Source: Oleiagrimonas sp035690885 (GTDB lineage Bacteria; Pseudomonadota; Gammaproteobacteria; Xanthomonadales; Rhodanobacteraceae). From it: 15,077 bases of DNA. The stretch is from NCBI GenBank assembly GCA_035690885.1, contig DASSKC010000133.1, positions 1-15,077 on the forward strand, read 5' to 3'. The notes below the pieces were generated by a model. The model was not told the origin of the DNA, did not search any database, and saw nothing but the letters and a program-made list of their open reading frames with translations. Within the stretch, counting starts at the first letter, position 1. Every line of letters begins with the position of its first letter. This document shows positions 6,783-13,696 of this stretch, in pieces. A program made the position numbers and the translations under genes.

Positions 6783-8165
6783 ATGGCAGTCAGTGTTTTC
6801 GACCTCTTCAAGATCGGCATCGGGCCATCGTCCTCGCACACCGTGGGACCGATGCGCGCCGCCGCACGCTTCACCGAGAATTGGCTGGAGGAAAAGCACC
6901 TGCTTGATCGCGTCACCCGCGTACGCTGCGAGCTGTTCGGCTCGCTGGCGTTGACCGGTCGCGGCCACGGCACCGACAAGGCCGTGCTGCTGGGTTTCGA
7001 GGGCCACTGGCCGGACACTGTCGACCCCGACAAGATCCACGCCATCCTCGATCACATCCGCAGCCAGAAGCGCCTGAACCTTGGCGGCAAGCACGAGATC
7101 GACTTCGACGAAAAGCGCGACCTTGTATTCAACAAACGCAAGAAGCTGCCCTATCACGTCAACGGCATGCGCTACAGCGCTTATGACGCCGATGGCAACG
7201 AGCTGGCCACGCGCGACTACTACTCCGTCGGCGGCGGCTTCGTGGTCAACCCGGACGAGGCCGCGGCCGACCGCATCGTGGCCGACACCACCCACGTCAC
7301 CTATCCGTTCGCAAGCGGCGACGAGCTGCTGGCCACTTGCGAGCGCGAAAACATCACCATCGCGCAACTGATGCTGGCCAACGAGCAGGCCTGGCGCAGC
7401 GAGCAGCAAGTCCACGACGACCTGATGACCATCTGGCAGGCCATGCAGGATTGCGTCGCGCGCGGCCTGCGCTCGCCAGGCCAGCTGCCCGGCGGCCTGC
7501 ACGTCAAGCGCCGCGCGCCCGCCATGGCCGATGAGTTGCGCAACAAGCCGGAAAAATCGCTGCAGGACCCGCTGACCATCCTCGATTGGGTCAACCTGTA
7601 CGCGCTGGCGGTCAACGAAGAAAATGCCGCCGGTGGTCGCGTGGTCACGGCACCGACCAATGGCGCGGCCGGCATCATGCCGGCGGTACTGCACTATTAC
7701 GATCGTTTCTGTCCGCGTTCCGATGAAGCCGGCATTGTCGAGTTTTTGCTGACCTCGGCCGCGATCGGCATCCTGTACAAGGAAAACGCCTCCATTTCCG
7801 GCGCCGAAGTCGGTTGCCAGGGCGAGGTCGGCGTGGCCTGTTCGATGGCTGCCGGCGGCCTGACCGCTGCCCTGGGCGGGAGCCTGCGGCAAGTCGAGAA
7901 CGCTGCCGAAATCGGCATGGAACACAACCTCGGTCTGACCTGCGACCCCATCGGCGGGCTGGTGCAGATTCCCTGCATCGAACGCAACGCCATGGGCTCG
8001 GTCAAGGCCATCAACGCCAGCCGCATGGCGCTCAAGAACGACGGCAAGCACCGTGTCTCGCTGGACAAGGTCATCAAGACCATGCGCGACACCGGCCGCG
8101 ACATGAAGGACAAGTACAAGGAAACCTCGCGCGGCGGCCTGGCCGTGAACGTGATCGAATGCTGA
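6783..8165 (+). CDS. sdaA: L-serine ammonia-lyase (L-serine deaminase)
   Basis: A single-chain iron-sulfur L-serine dehydratase converting L-serine to pyruvate and ammonia in the cytoplasm. The product is 460 aa, usual for the type. The N-terminal signature GIGPSSSHTVGPM (residues 12-24) is present, with the beta domain up to about 160 and the catalytic alpha domain after it. The conserved TAPTNGAAGIMPAVLHYY block and the cysteines for an oxygen-sensitive 4Fe-4S cluster are present: C345 (EVGCQGEVG), C387 (LTCDPIGG) and C398 (QIPCIERN), spaced 42 and 11 apart as in this enzyme type. PLP-type serine dehydratases are unrelated. The ATG at 6783 starts directly with the family N-terminus (SVFDLFKIGIG). 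corA follows after 66 bp. Confidence 0.95.
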   Translation: MAVSVFDLFKIGIGPSSSHTVGPMRAAARFTENWLEEKHLLDRVTRVRCELFGSLALTGRGHGTDKAVLLGFEGHWPDTVDPDKIHAILDHIRSQKRLNLGGKHEIDFDEKRDLVFNKRKKLPYHVNGMRYSAYDADGNELATRDYYSVGGGFVVNPDEAAADRIVADTTHVTYPFASGDELLATCERENITIAQLMLANEQAWRSEQQVHDDLMTIWQAMQDCVARGLRSPGQLPGGLHVKRRAPAMADELRNKPEKSLQDPLTILDWVNLYALAVNEENAAGGRVVTAPTNGAAGIMPAVLHYYDRFCPRSDEAGIVEFLLTSAAIGILYKENASISGAEVGCQGEVGVACSMAAGGLTAALGGSLRQVENAAEIGMEHNLGLTCDPIGGLVQIPCIERNAMGSVKAINASRMALKNDGKHRVSLDKVIKTMRDTGRDMKDKYKETSRGGLAVNVIEC

Positions 8166-8231
8166 AGCAGGCAACGCGGGCCACGCAACGCCGGCATTGC
8201 CCGATCCGACCGCAGTCGGCATCATGAACCC

Positions 8232-9242
8232 ATGACGGAACCGTCGACGACCCATCCGCTACCCGCCACCCGGCCCGTGGTCAATTGCGTGGCCTACGAT
8301 CACACGGGCAAGCGTGCCGGCGATATCGGCATCGAGGACATCAGCGAGATCCTGAAGGATCCGGATCAGTTCGTCTGGGTCGGGTTGCATGAACCGGGCG
8401 AAGCCTTGCTGGTCAAGTTGCAGGCCGAATTTGGTCTGCACGACCTCGCCATCGAGGATGCGCAGACGGCGCATCAGCGCACCAAGATCGAGGCCTATGG
8501 CGACTCGCTGTTCATCGTGGTGCAAACCGCGCAACTGGTGAACGGCACCATCGCTTTTGGTGAAACCCACATCTTCCTCGGCCCGCGCTATCTGATCACG
8601 GTGCGCCATGGCGCCTCACTGAGCTACGCGCCGGCGCGCCGCAACAGCGAGGCCTCGCCCGACCTGCTGGCACTGGGACCGAGCTATGGCCTGTATGCCA
8701 TCCTCGATTTCATCGTCGACAACTTCATGCCGCTGGTCAGCGATTTCCGCGAGGAACTGCAGGAGCTGGAGCAGGATATCTTCGCCGCCACCTTCGACCG
8801 CGACACCATCAAGCGCCTGTACGACATGCAGCGCGAACTGCTGACCCTGCGCCTGGCCGTGGCGCCGCTGCAGGACGTCACCAACCAACTCGTGCATCTG
8901 CATCCGCAACTGATCCGCAACGAGACGCGAAACTATTTCCGCGATGTGTACGATCACGTGTTCCGGGTCAACGAAGCCACCTCGGCGATGCGCGAGATGC
9001 TTTCGGCGGCCATGAACGTCAACTTGTCGCTGGTCACCTTCGGCCAGAACGAAGTGGTCAAGAAGCTCGCCGGCTGGGCCGCCATGCTGGCCGTACCGAC
9101 ACTGATCACCGGCTGGTACGGCATGAACTTCGCACACATGCCGGAGCTGACCAAACCCTGGGCCTACCCCGGCGTGCTGGTGTTCACGCTCGGCGTGTGC
9201 GGCGGCCTGTACTACCTGCTCAAGCGCGCTCGCTGGCTGTAG
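8232..9242 (+). CDS. corA: CorA-family Mg2+/Co2+ transporter
   Basis: CorA forms a pentameric inner-membrane channel for Mg2+ (also Co2+, Ni2+), with a large cytoplasmic N-terminal funnel. The product is 336 aa. A soluble N-terminal domain covers about 1-275, including the long helix near FREELQELEQDIF and KRLYDMQREL. Two C-terminal membrane helices follow at about 278-300 and 311-331, with the diagnostic GMN motif at G297-M298-N299 (WYGMNF) at the end of the first. The tail is basic (KRARW). The acidic PELTKP loop between the helices matches the MPEL-type periplasmic loop of the family. It may share a transcript with sdaA (66-bp gap). Exact metal preference cannot be read from sequence. Confidence 0.92.
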   Translation: MTEPSTTHPLPATRPVVNCVAYDHTGKRAGDIGIEDISEILKDPDQFVWVGLHEPGEALLVKLQAEFGLHDLAIEDAQTAHQRTKIEAYGDSLFIVVQTAQLVNGTIAFGETHIFLGPRYLITVRHGASLSYAPARRNSEASPDLLALGPSYGLYAILDFIVDNFMPLVSDFREELQELEQDIFAATFDRDTIKRLYDMQRELLTLRLAVAPLQDVTNQLVHLHPQLIRNETRNYFRDVYDHVFRVNEATSAMREMLSAAMNVNLSLVTFGQNEVVKKLAGWAAMLAVPTLITGWYGMNFAHMPELTKPWAYPGVLVFTLGVCGGLYYLLKRARWL

Positions 9243-9243
9243 G

Positions 9244-9259
9244 CGCGGCGGAAGCCGCG
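9244..9259. terminator. Short hairpin between convergent corA and rimI
   Basis: CGCGGC and GCCGCG form a perfect 6-bp stem closed by GGAA, a GNRA-type tetraloop, two bases after the corA stop. No T-run follows on plus. It is the only secondary structure seen in this 46-bp convergent gap. Confidence 0.35.
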
Positions 9260-9288
9260 ATTCGGCGGGTGTGGTTATTCGAGCTTCC

Positions 9289-9762
9289 CTACAAAAACAG
9301 ATCCATCGCCATGATGATGGCGTCTTCGCGGCCGTTGCGCGCCGGGTAGTAGCGGGGGCGGCGTCCCACCTCGTTGAAACCCGCGGCTTCGTACAGCGCC
9401 TGTGCGCCGATGTTGGAAGGGCGAACCTCCAGAAACACGCGCTCGGCACCGTGCCAGCGCGCGGCATCCAACAGCCGCTTGACGATGCGCTGACCGTAAC
9501 CGTGGCGCTGGCAGTGCGGTGCCACGCACACATTGAGCACATGGGCCTCGCCAGCTGCCGCGGACAGCACGCCATAGCCGATGATTTCGTCGTCACTGGC
9601 CAGCACCCAGCAGGCATGCCCGGCACGCAGGCAGTCGCGAAAAATGCCCGGCGTCCAGCCGAATTCGTAAGCCGACTGCTCGATGGCCGCCACTTGCACG
9701 AGATCCTCGCGGCACATGCTGCGCAGTTGCGGAACCGGCGGCGACCCGACCACGGCGACCAT
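9289..9762 (-). CDS. rimI: Ribosomal protein S18 alanine N-acetyltransferase RimI
   Basis: A GNAT acetyltransferase that modifies the N-terminal alanine of S18 using acetyl-CoA. The product is 157 aa (E. coli 148). The acetyl-CoA pyrophosphate loop QRHGYG is at 85-90, preceded by the strand VLNVCVAP. The RimI-type signature LEVRPSNIGAQALYEAAGF (111-129), with a Glu at 112 and Tyr at 124, leads to the RRPRYYP motif (134-140). The ATG at 9762 follows the stop of the upstream holD-like gene by three bases, with a G-rich run just before it. The holD-rimI order is the same as in E. coli. Confidence 0.93.
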   Translation of the reverse strand: MVAVVGSPPVPQLRSMCREDLVQVAAIEQSAYEFGWTPGIFRDCLRAGHACWVLASDDEIIGYGVLSAAAGEAHVLNVCVAPHCQRHGYGQRIVKRLLDAARWHGAERVFLEVRPSNIGAQALYEAAGFNEVGRRPRYYPARNGREDAIIMAMDLFL

Positions 9763-9765
9763 GCG

Positions 9766-10275
9766 CTACCCCCCGCGACCCGGCGGCGCATCGCGCCATT
9801 GCCGACGCAAGCCGCTGACGGCCTGCCACAGACGCCGTTTGGCCGCGGCATCAAACAGGACGTCCGGCGCATCGACCAGAAGCACCTCGGCAACCGCCAT
9901 CACGTCCGCCGGCAAGACCCGGCCCAGTGCATGTGCCTGGGCCTTGCCGAAGGCCAGATAGGCCCGCGCCGACGGCACCGACGGCAATTGACCGGCTGTC
10001 ACTTCCACCCGCACCGCCTCGGCAAACACGCCCCCGAGCGCGCACATGATCTGCTCGACCAGATTGCGCTCGCGTTTGGCGCAATCGGCAGGCATGACCA
10101 GCACGCACGCGGATGTCGCGTCGACGGCAGGCGCGCACGTCGGTGCGCCCGCATCGGCAGCGGACGGCGCACTTTCGTCGGCACGGCAGGGTGCACGCAG
10201 GCCATAGGGCGTCACGCCCAGCGCACGCAGGACGCGATGCCGATGATCGTCAAGCGTCTCTACCGTTGCCACCAT
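9766..10275 (-). CDS. holD: Probable DNA polymerase III psi subunit (HolD-like)
   Basis: A 169-aa protein with no catalytic motif. Compared by eye with E. coli HolD, the blocks fall in the same order: LRALGVTPYGLRAP (like LQQLGITQWSLRRP), a hydrophobic strand CVLVMPAD (like RLVMVAND), a helix and strand ending in AGQLPSVPSARAYLAFG, and a C-terminal SGLRRQWRD helix after AAKRRLWQAV (like ARAALWQQI). Its place before rimI also matches E. coli. Psi bridges chi (HolC, also in this window) to the clamp loader. An insertion of about 25 residues, Ala/Asp-rich, follows the first block. Start: the ATG at 10275 is four bases after the pssA stop with GAGG overlapping; an in-frame ATG at 10302 overlaps pssA and is less likely. 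Confidence 0.72.
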   Translation of the reverse strand: MVATVETLDDHRHRVLRALGVTPYGLRAPCRADESAPSAADAGAPTCAPAVDATSACVLVMPADCAKRERNLVEQIMCALGGVFAEAVRVEVTAGQLPSVPSARAYLAFGKAQAHALGRVLPADVMAVAEVLLVDAPDVLFDAAAKRRLWQAVSGLRRQWRDAPPGRGG

Positions 10276-10279
10276 GACC

Positions 10280-11065
10280 TCACTGATGTCCTTCGCCCGC
10301 ATGCCGACGGCGACGTCGGCGACTCCCCATGGCCCAGGCGGTCAGCACCGGGCCGGACAACACGTACAGCCCCAGCACGCCCAACAGCACGTGCGCGGTG
10401 TCGATCGCCAGCAACACCAGGACCAGCACCGCGGCGATGATCCACAAGAACGTCACCTTGTCGTTGTCGGGGCGCGTCTTGAAACTGACGTAGCGCACGC
10501 GACTGACCATCAGCAGTCCGGCAATGATGGCAAAAAACGGTGTCACGAAGCACAGCGTTTCGCCGCTGACCCCGTCCACGCTCATTGCCCACACGAAGGC
10601 CATGCACACCCCGGCCGAGGCCGGGCTGGCCAAACCCTGGAACCAGCGCTTGTCCGCGACTCCGGCCTGGGTATTGAAACGCGCCAGACGCAAGGCGGCG
10701 CATGCAGCGTAAATGAACGCGGCCGCCCAACCCAGCTTGCCCCATGCCTCGCCGTATTCACTCAGATAGCGCAGCGACCATGTGTACATCACCAATGCCG
10801 GCGCCAGGCCAAAACTGATCAGGTCCGACAGCGAGTCGTATTGCACGCCGAAATCGGTCTGCGTGTGCGTCAGGCGCGCCACGCGTCCGTCCATGGCATC
10901 GAGCAGCGCGGCGACAAAAACAGCGATGGCCGCCAGCGTGAACTTGCCGTCAATACCTGCCACGATGGCGTAGAAACCCGAAAACATCGCCCCGGTCGTG
11001 AACAGGTTCGGCAGCAGGTAGATCCCGCGACGGCGCGGTGCTTGATTGGAAAGCGGTTCGGTCAT
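10280..11065 (-). CDS. pssA: CDP-diacylglycerol--serine O-phosphatidyltransferase
   Basis: An integral membrane enzyme making phosphatidylserine from CDP-diacylglycerol and L-serine, the committed step to phosphatidylethanolamine. The 261-aa product carries the full CDP-alcohol phosphatidyltransferase signature: D56, D59, G60, A63, R64, G73, D77 and D81 (DAMDGRVAR ... GVQYDSLSD). The LPNLFTTGAMFSGFYAI start and the SFGLAPA stretch are typical of the PssA branch of this family, and about six to eight membrane segments are visible. The very basic C-terminus (GSRRRRRRH) is cytosolic by the positive-inside rule. This is the multi-spanning type, unlike the peripheral E. coli PssA. The ATG at 11065 is chosen; the open extension to 11203 has no family likeness. 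It heads the pssA-holD-rimI cluster. Confidence 0.93.
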   Translation of the reverse strand: MTEPLSNQAPRRRGIYLLPNLFTTGAMFSGFYAIVAGIDGKFTLAAIAVFVAALLDAMDGRVARLTHTQTDFGVQYDSLSDLISFGLAPALVMYTWSLRYLSEYGEAWGKLGWAAAFIYAACAALRLARFNTQAGVADKRWFQGLASPASAGVCMAFVWAMSVDGVSGETLCFVTPFFAIIAGLLMVSRVRYVSFKTRPDNDKVTFLWIIAAVLVLVLLAIDTAHVLLGVLGLYVLSGPVLTAWAMGSRRRRRRHAGEGHQ

Positions 11066-11157
11066 GTAAGGCTGCGGCTTCCGTGAAGTGGAGTCGGTGG
11101 AACCACTGGCCAAACTGCACGCGGACGGTGCGACATGCAAGGGGCTCCCGAGCGCGA

Positions 11158-11163
11158 AGTGTA
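11158..11163 (-). promoter_or_regulatory. Possible -10 for pssA cluster
   Basis: Minus-strand TACACT, about 93 bases before the pssA start codon. No convincing -35 is visible. The divergent 217-bp gap (11066-11282) must hold promoters for both pssA and the DUF4124 gene. Confidence 0.25.
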
Positions 11164-11186
11164 AACCATGTGACCGTGCGCACTTC

Positions 11187-11201
11187 GCCCGGACGCCGGG
11201 C
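11187..11201. repeat. Perfect GC hairpin in the divergent pssA/DUF4124 gap
   Basis: GCCCGG-ACG-CCGGGC is a perfect 6-bp inverted repeat, next to GTTAAC (11204-11209). It lies upstream of both divergent genes, so it is a possible operator-like or mRNA leader element. Its role is not known. Confidence 0.45.
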
Positions 11202-11282
11202 ATGTTAACTATGCACGGGTTGATTTCGCCGGTTCGGCGCCCGCCCCGCGACGCGCGCCCTCATTCACCCATGGAGTGTGCC

Positions 11283-11738
11283 ATGCAACGCCTGCCCGCC
11301 TTCGTGCTGTTGACCACCCTGCTCTGCATTCCCCTGGCCGTGTCCGCGCAGGTGTACAAGTGGACCGATGCCCACGGCACCGTGCACTACGCCGACACGC
11401 CGCCAAAGCATGGCACCCGATACAAGGGCGTCAACATACCCGGCGCCACGCGCATGCCGTCAAAGCCGGCAGACACCCGCCAGCCTGCGGCGGGCAATGA
11501 CGCGACCGACCCGGAAAACACCCCCTCGACCGCCACCGCTTCCAAACGCATGCCGGACACGCCCGCCAATCGACGGAAACTTTGCGACAACCTGACGGTC
11601 AACATGAAGCTGCTCAAGAAAAACGGCCCCGTCGTCATGCAGGACAAGAACGGCAAGAACCAGCTTTTGTCCAAGCAGGATCGTGCCGGCGAGCTGGCCC
11701 GCGAGCAACAGAAATACCAGACCTATTGCACGGAATGA
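11283..11738 (+). CDS. Secreted DUF4124 domain protein
   Basis: A 151-aa exported protein. Residues 1-22 are a Sec signal peptide (short basic start, hydrophobic core, VSA cleavage site). The DUF4124 domain follows at once: QVYKWTDAHGTVHYADTPP (23-41), with the aromatic and glycine pattern of this small beta-hairpin domain found in periplasmic proteins of many gammaproteobacteria. The middle (about 55-95) is a Pro/Thr/Ala-rich linker. The C-terminal helix region has two cysteines, C101 and C149, the only ones in the mature protein, so a disulfide is plausible. The ATG at 11283 has GGAG 8 bases upstream; an in-frame ATG at 11271 would waste this site. No biochemical role is known for the family. 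Confidence 0.85.
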   Translation: MQRLPAFVLLTTLLCIPLAVSAQVYKWTDAHGTVHYADTPPKHGTRYKGVNIPGATRMPSKPADTRQPAAGNDATDPENTPSTATASKRMPDTPANRRKLCDNLTVNMKLLKKNGPVVMQDKNGKNQLLSKQDRAGELAREQQKYQTYCTE

Positions 11739-11782
11739 CCCATGCGCGCAGAGACATTAAATTAACGTTACAAGAAAGATGG

Positions 11783-11811
11783 ATGACGCCACTCCGGCGC
11801 TTCCCTATAAT
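11783..11811 (+). promoter_or_regulatory. Sigma-70 type promoter for proS
   Basis: ATGACG (four of six to TTGACA) at 11783-11788, a 17-bp spacer, then a perfect TATAAT at 11806-11811. An AT-rich stretch (11757-11779), unusual in this GC-rich DNA, sits just upstream of the -35 as an UP element would. The start site would fall near 11818, giving a leader of about 24 nt. Confidence 0.65.
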
Positions 11812-11841
11812 CCGCGCATTTCCACAGCCCGTCGGTGTTTC

Positions 11842-13545
11842 ATGCGCCTGAGCCAGTTCCACCTTGCCACCGTCAAGGAAGTGCCCGCAGATGCGGAGAT
11901 CGCCAGCCACCGGCTGATGTTGCGTGCCGGCATGCTGCGCCGGCTGGCCTCGGGCATTTACACGTGGTCGCCGCTGGGCCTGCGCGTGCTGCGCAAGGTC
12001 GAGGCGGTGGTACGCGAAGAGATGACGCGCGCCGGCGCCATCGAGATGCTGATGCCGACGATGCAGCCGCGCGAGTTGTGGGAAGAGTCGGGGCGCTGGA
12101 AAAAATACGGCGGCCTGCTGCTCAAGATGACCGACCGCAAAAAGCAGGATTACTGCTACGGCCCCACCCACGAAGAGGTGATGACCGATTTTGCGCGCAA
12201 CGAGCTGAAAAGCTACAAGCAGCTGCCGATCACGTTTTTCCAGATCCAGTCCAAGTTCCGCGACGAGATCCGCCCGCGTTTCGGCGTGATGCGCGCGCGC
12301 GAATTCACCATGAAGGATGCCTATTCCTTCCATGCCGATGCGGAAAGTCTGGATGAAACCTACCGCACCATGTACGCCGCGTACGAGCGCATTTTCACGC
12401 GTCTGGGCCTGGGCTTTCGTGCGGTTCAGGCCGATACCGGTGACATCGGCGGCAACGCCAGCCATGAATTCCAGGTACTGGCCGACTCCGGCGAGGATGC
12501 CATCGGTTGGAGCGACGGCTCCGATTACGCCGCCAATGTCGAGCTGGCCGAGGCCTTGGCGCCGGCACAAGCCCGTCCGGATCCCGACGCCGAACTGTCC
12601 CGCGTGGACACGCCGACGCAAAGAAACATCGGTGAAGTCACGGCCTTCCTCGGCATCCCTCCGCAGGAGTGCGTGAAAACGCTTTTGGTCCGCGGCAAGG
12701 ATGGTCTGGTGGCGCTTTGCATCCGCGGCGACCATGAACTCAATGACGTCAAGGCCGGCAAGCTTCCGGAACTTCCGGGACGCGCCGTGTTCGCATCCGA
12801 AGAAGAAATACTCGAGGCCATCCATATCCAGCCCGGTTTCATCGGACCGGTCGACTTGCCCGACGACATTCCCGTCATCGTCGATCGCAGCGCCGCGGCA
12901 TTGTCCGATTTTGTCTGCGGCGGCGGCACCAGCGGCACCCATTACACCGGTACCAACTGGGATCGCGATGCGCGCATTACCCGCGTTGCGGATCTGCGCA
13001 AAGTGGTCGAGGGCGATCCCTCGCCCGACGGCAAAGGCACACTGCATATCGCCCGCGGCATCGAGGTCGGTCATATTTTCCAGCTCGGCGACAAATATGC
13101 CGCGTCCATGCGTGCCAAGGTACTGGACAACAACGGCAAGGCGCACACGCTTTTGATGGGTTGTTACGGCATCGGCGTCAGCCGCACCGTAGCCGCTGCC
13201 ATCGAGCAAAGCCACGATGATCGCGGCATTATCTGGCCCGAGCCCATGGCCCCGTGGCAGGTGGCCATTTGTGCGATTACCGGCAAAAAGACCGACAACA
13301 CCGCGGTCATGGAAACGGCTGAATCGCTTTACAACGAGCTCACGCAGCGCGGGCTGGACGTCGTGCTTGATGATCGGGGACTGCGTCCCGGCGCCATGTT
13401 TGCCGACATGGAATTGATCGGCATTCCCCACCGCATCGTGGTAAGCGAACGCGGCATCGCCTCGGATACCTTCGAATATCGCCATCGTGCCGACAGTGAA
13501 AATCGCTCGCTGAGCCGCCAGGAGTTGCTCGAACTGTTGGGGTGA
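11842..13545 (+). CDS. proS: Prolyl-tRNA synthetase, bacterial type with editing domain
   Basis: A class II synthetase charging tRNA-Pro, with cis editing of Ala-tRNA-Pro. The 567-aa product (E. coli 572) starts with the typical MRLSQFHLATVKEVP. Motif 2 is RDEIRPRFGVMRAREF (from R140). The inserted YbaK-like editing domain lies between motifs 2 and 3, at about 225-385, with K279 (VKTLLV) and H367 (SGTHYTG) in the positions of E. coli K279 and H369. Motif 3 is GIGVSRTVAA (443-452), with a conserved Cys just before it (C441). The anticodon-binding domain covers about 470-567. The frame opens at 11779, but that ATG lies upstream of the -10 hexamer, so the ATG at 11842 is used. Ribosome binding site is weak (CGGTG). 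An insertion sequence lies 81 bp downstream. Confidence 0.97.
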   Translation: MRLSQFHLATVKEVPADAEIASHRLMLRAGMLRRLASGIYTWSPLGLRVLRKVEAVVREEMTRAGAIEMLMPTMQPRELWEESGRWKKYGGLLLKMTDRKKQDYCYGPTHEEVMTDFARNELKSYKQLPITFFQIQSKFRDEIRPRFGVMRAREFTMKDAYSFHADAESLDETYRTMYAAYERIFTRLGLGFRAVQADTGDIGGNASHEFQVLADSGEDAIGWSDGSDYAANVELAEALAPAQARPDPDAELSRVDTPTQRNIGEVTAFLGIPPQECVKTLLVRGKDGLVALCIRGDHELNDVKAGKLPELPGRAVFASEEEILEAIHIQPGFIGPVDLPDDIPVIVDRSAAALSDFVCGGGTSGTHYTGTNWDRDARITRVADLRKVVEGDPSPDGKGTLHIARGIEVGHIFQLGDKYAASMRAKVLDNNGKAHTLLMGCYGIGVSRTVAAAIEQSHDDRGIIWPEPMAPWQVAICAITGKKTDNTAVMETAESLYNELTQRGLDVVLDDRGLRPGAMFADMELIGIPHRIVVSERGIASDTFEYRHRADSENRSLSRQELLELLG

Positions 13546-13626
13546 CAGCGTTGTCACTTCACGCTGCATTCACGTCGCGACATGAAACCCATTAATGCAT
13601 TATTGACATCGTGATAATCGAAAATA
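13546..13626. other. Chromosomal flank between proS and the insertion sequence
   Basis: An 81-bp stretch, AT-rich in its second half. It contains TTGACA (13603-13608) pointing toward the IS, a possible -35 whose -10 may have been displaced by insertion. If the IS makes a long target duplication as IS1202-type members do, part of this stretch (about the last 24-29 bp) would be one copy. No terminator hairpin for proS was recognised. Confidence 0.4.
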
Positions 13627-13654
13627 TGTCAACCCAAAGTAGAGATGTCCCCTT
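13627..13654 (+). repeat. IS left terminal inverted repeat
   Basis: Starts TGTCAACCCAAAG and ends ATGTCCCCTT. It matches the right end (15050-15077) at 22 of 28 positions. An 18-bp part (13637-13654) is repeated directly at 13662-13679 with one mismatch. Confidence 0.85.
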
Positions 13655-13661
13655 TTCTGCC

Positions 13662-13679
13662 AAGTAGAAATGTCCCCTT
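13662..13679 (+). repeat. Inner subterminal repeat, IS left end
   Basis: AAGTAGAAATGTCCCCTT, an 18-bp direct repeat of 13637-13654 with one mismatch, offset by 25 bp. Its counterpart is at 15026-15043 in the right end. Confidence 0.8.
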
Positions 13680-13696
13680 GGCTTTGAATGAGCAAG

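Noticed and set aside
8224..8235. Three-codon upstream frame (ATG AAC CCA TGA) whose stop overlaps the corA start
   Set aside because: No ribosome binding site and very likely to occur by chance, although translational coupling cannot be excluded.
6747..8255. 502-aa minus-strand frame
   Set aside because: Antisense shadow of sdaA, which has all expected motifs on the plus strand.
8616..9893. 425-aa minus-strand frame
   Set aside because: Out of frame across rimI and antisense to corA; no protein motif.
11635..13569. 644-aa minus-strand frame
   Set aside because: Antisense to proS; the plus strand has clear class II synthetase motifs.
13546..13626. A dif-like XerC/XerD site next to the IS
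   Set aside because: I compared both strands with the two 11-bp arms of known dif sites and found no convincing pair at 6-bp spacing.
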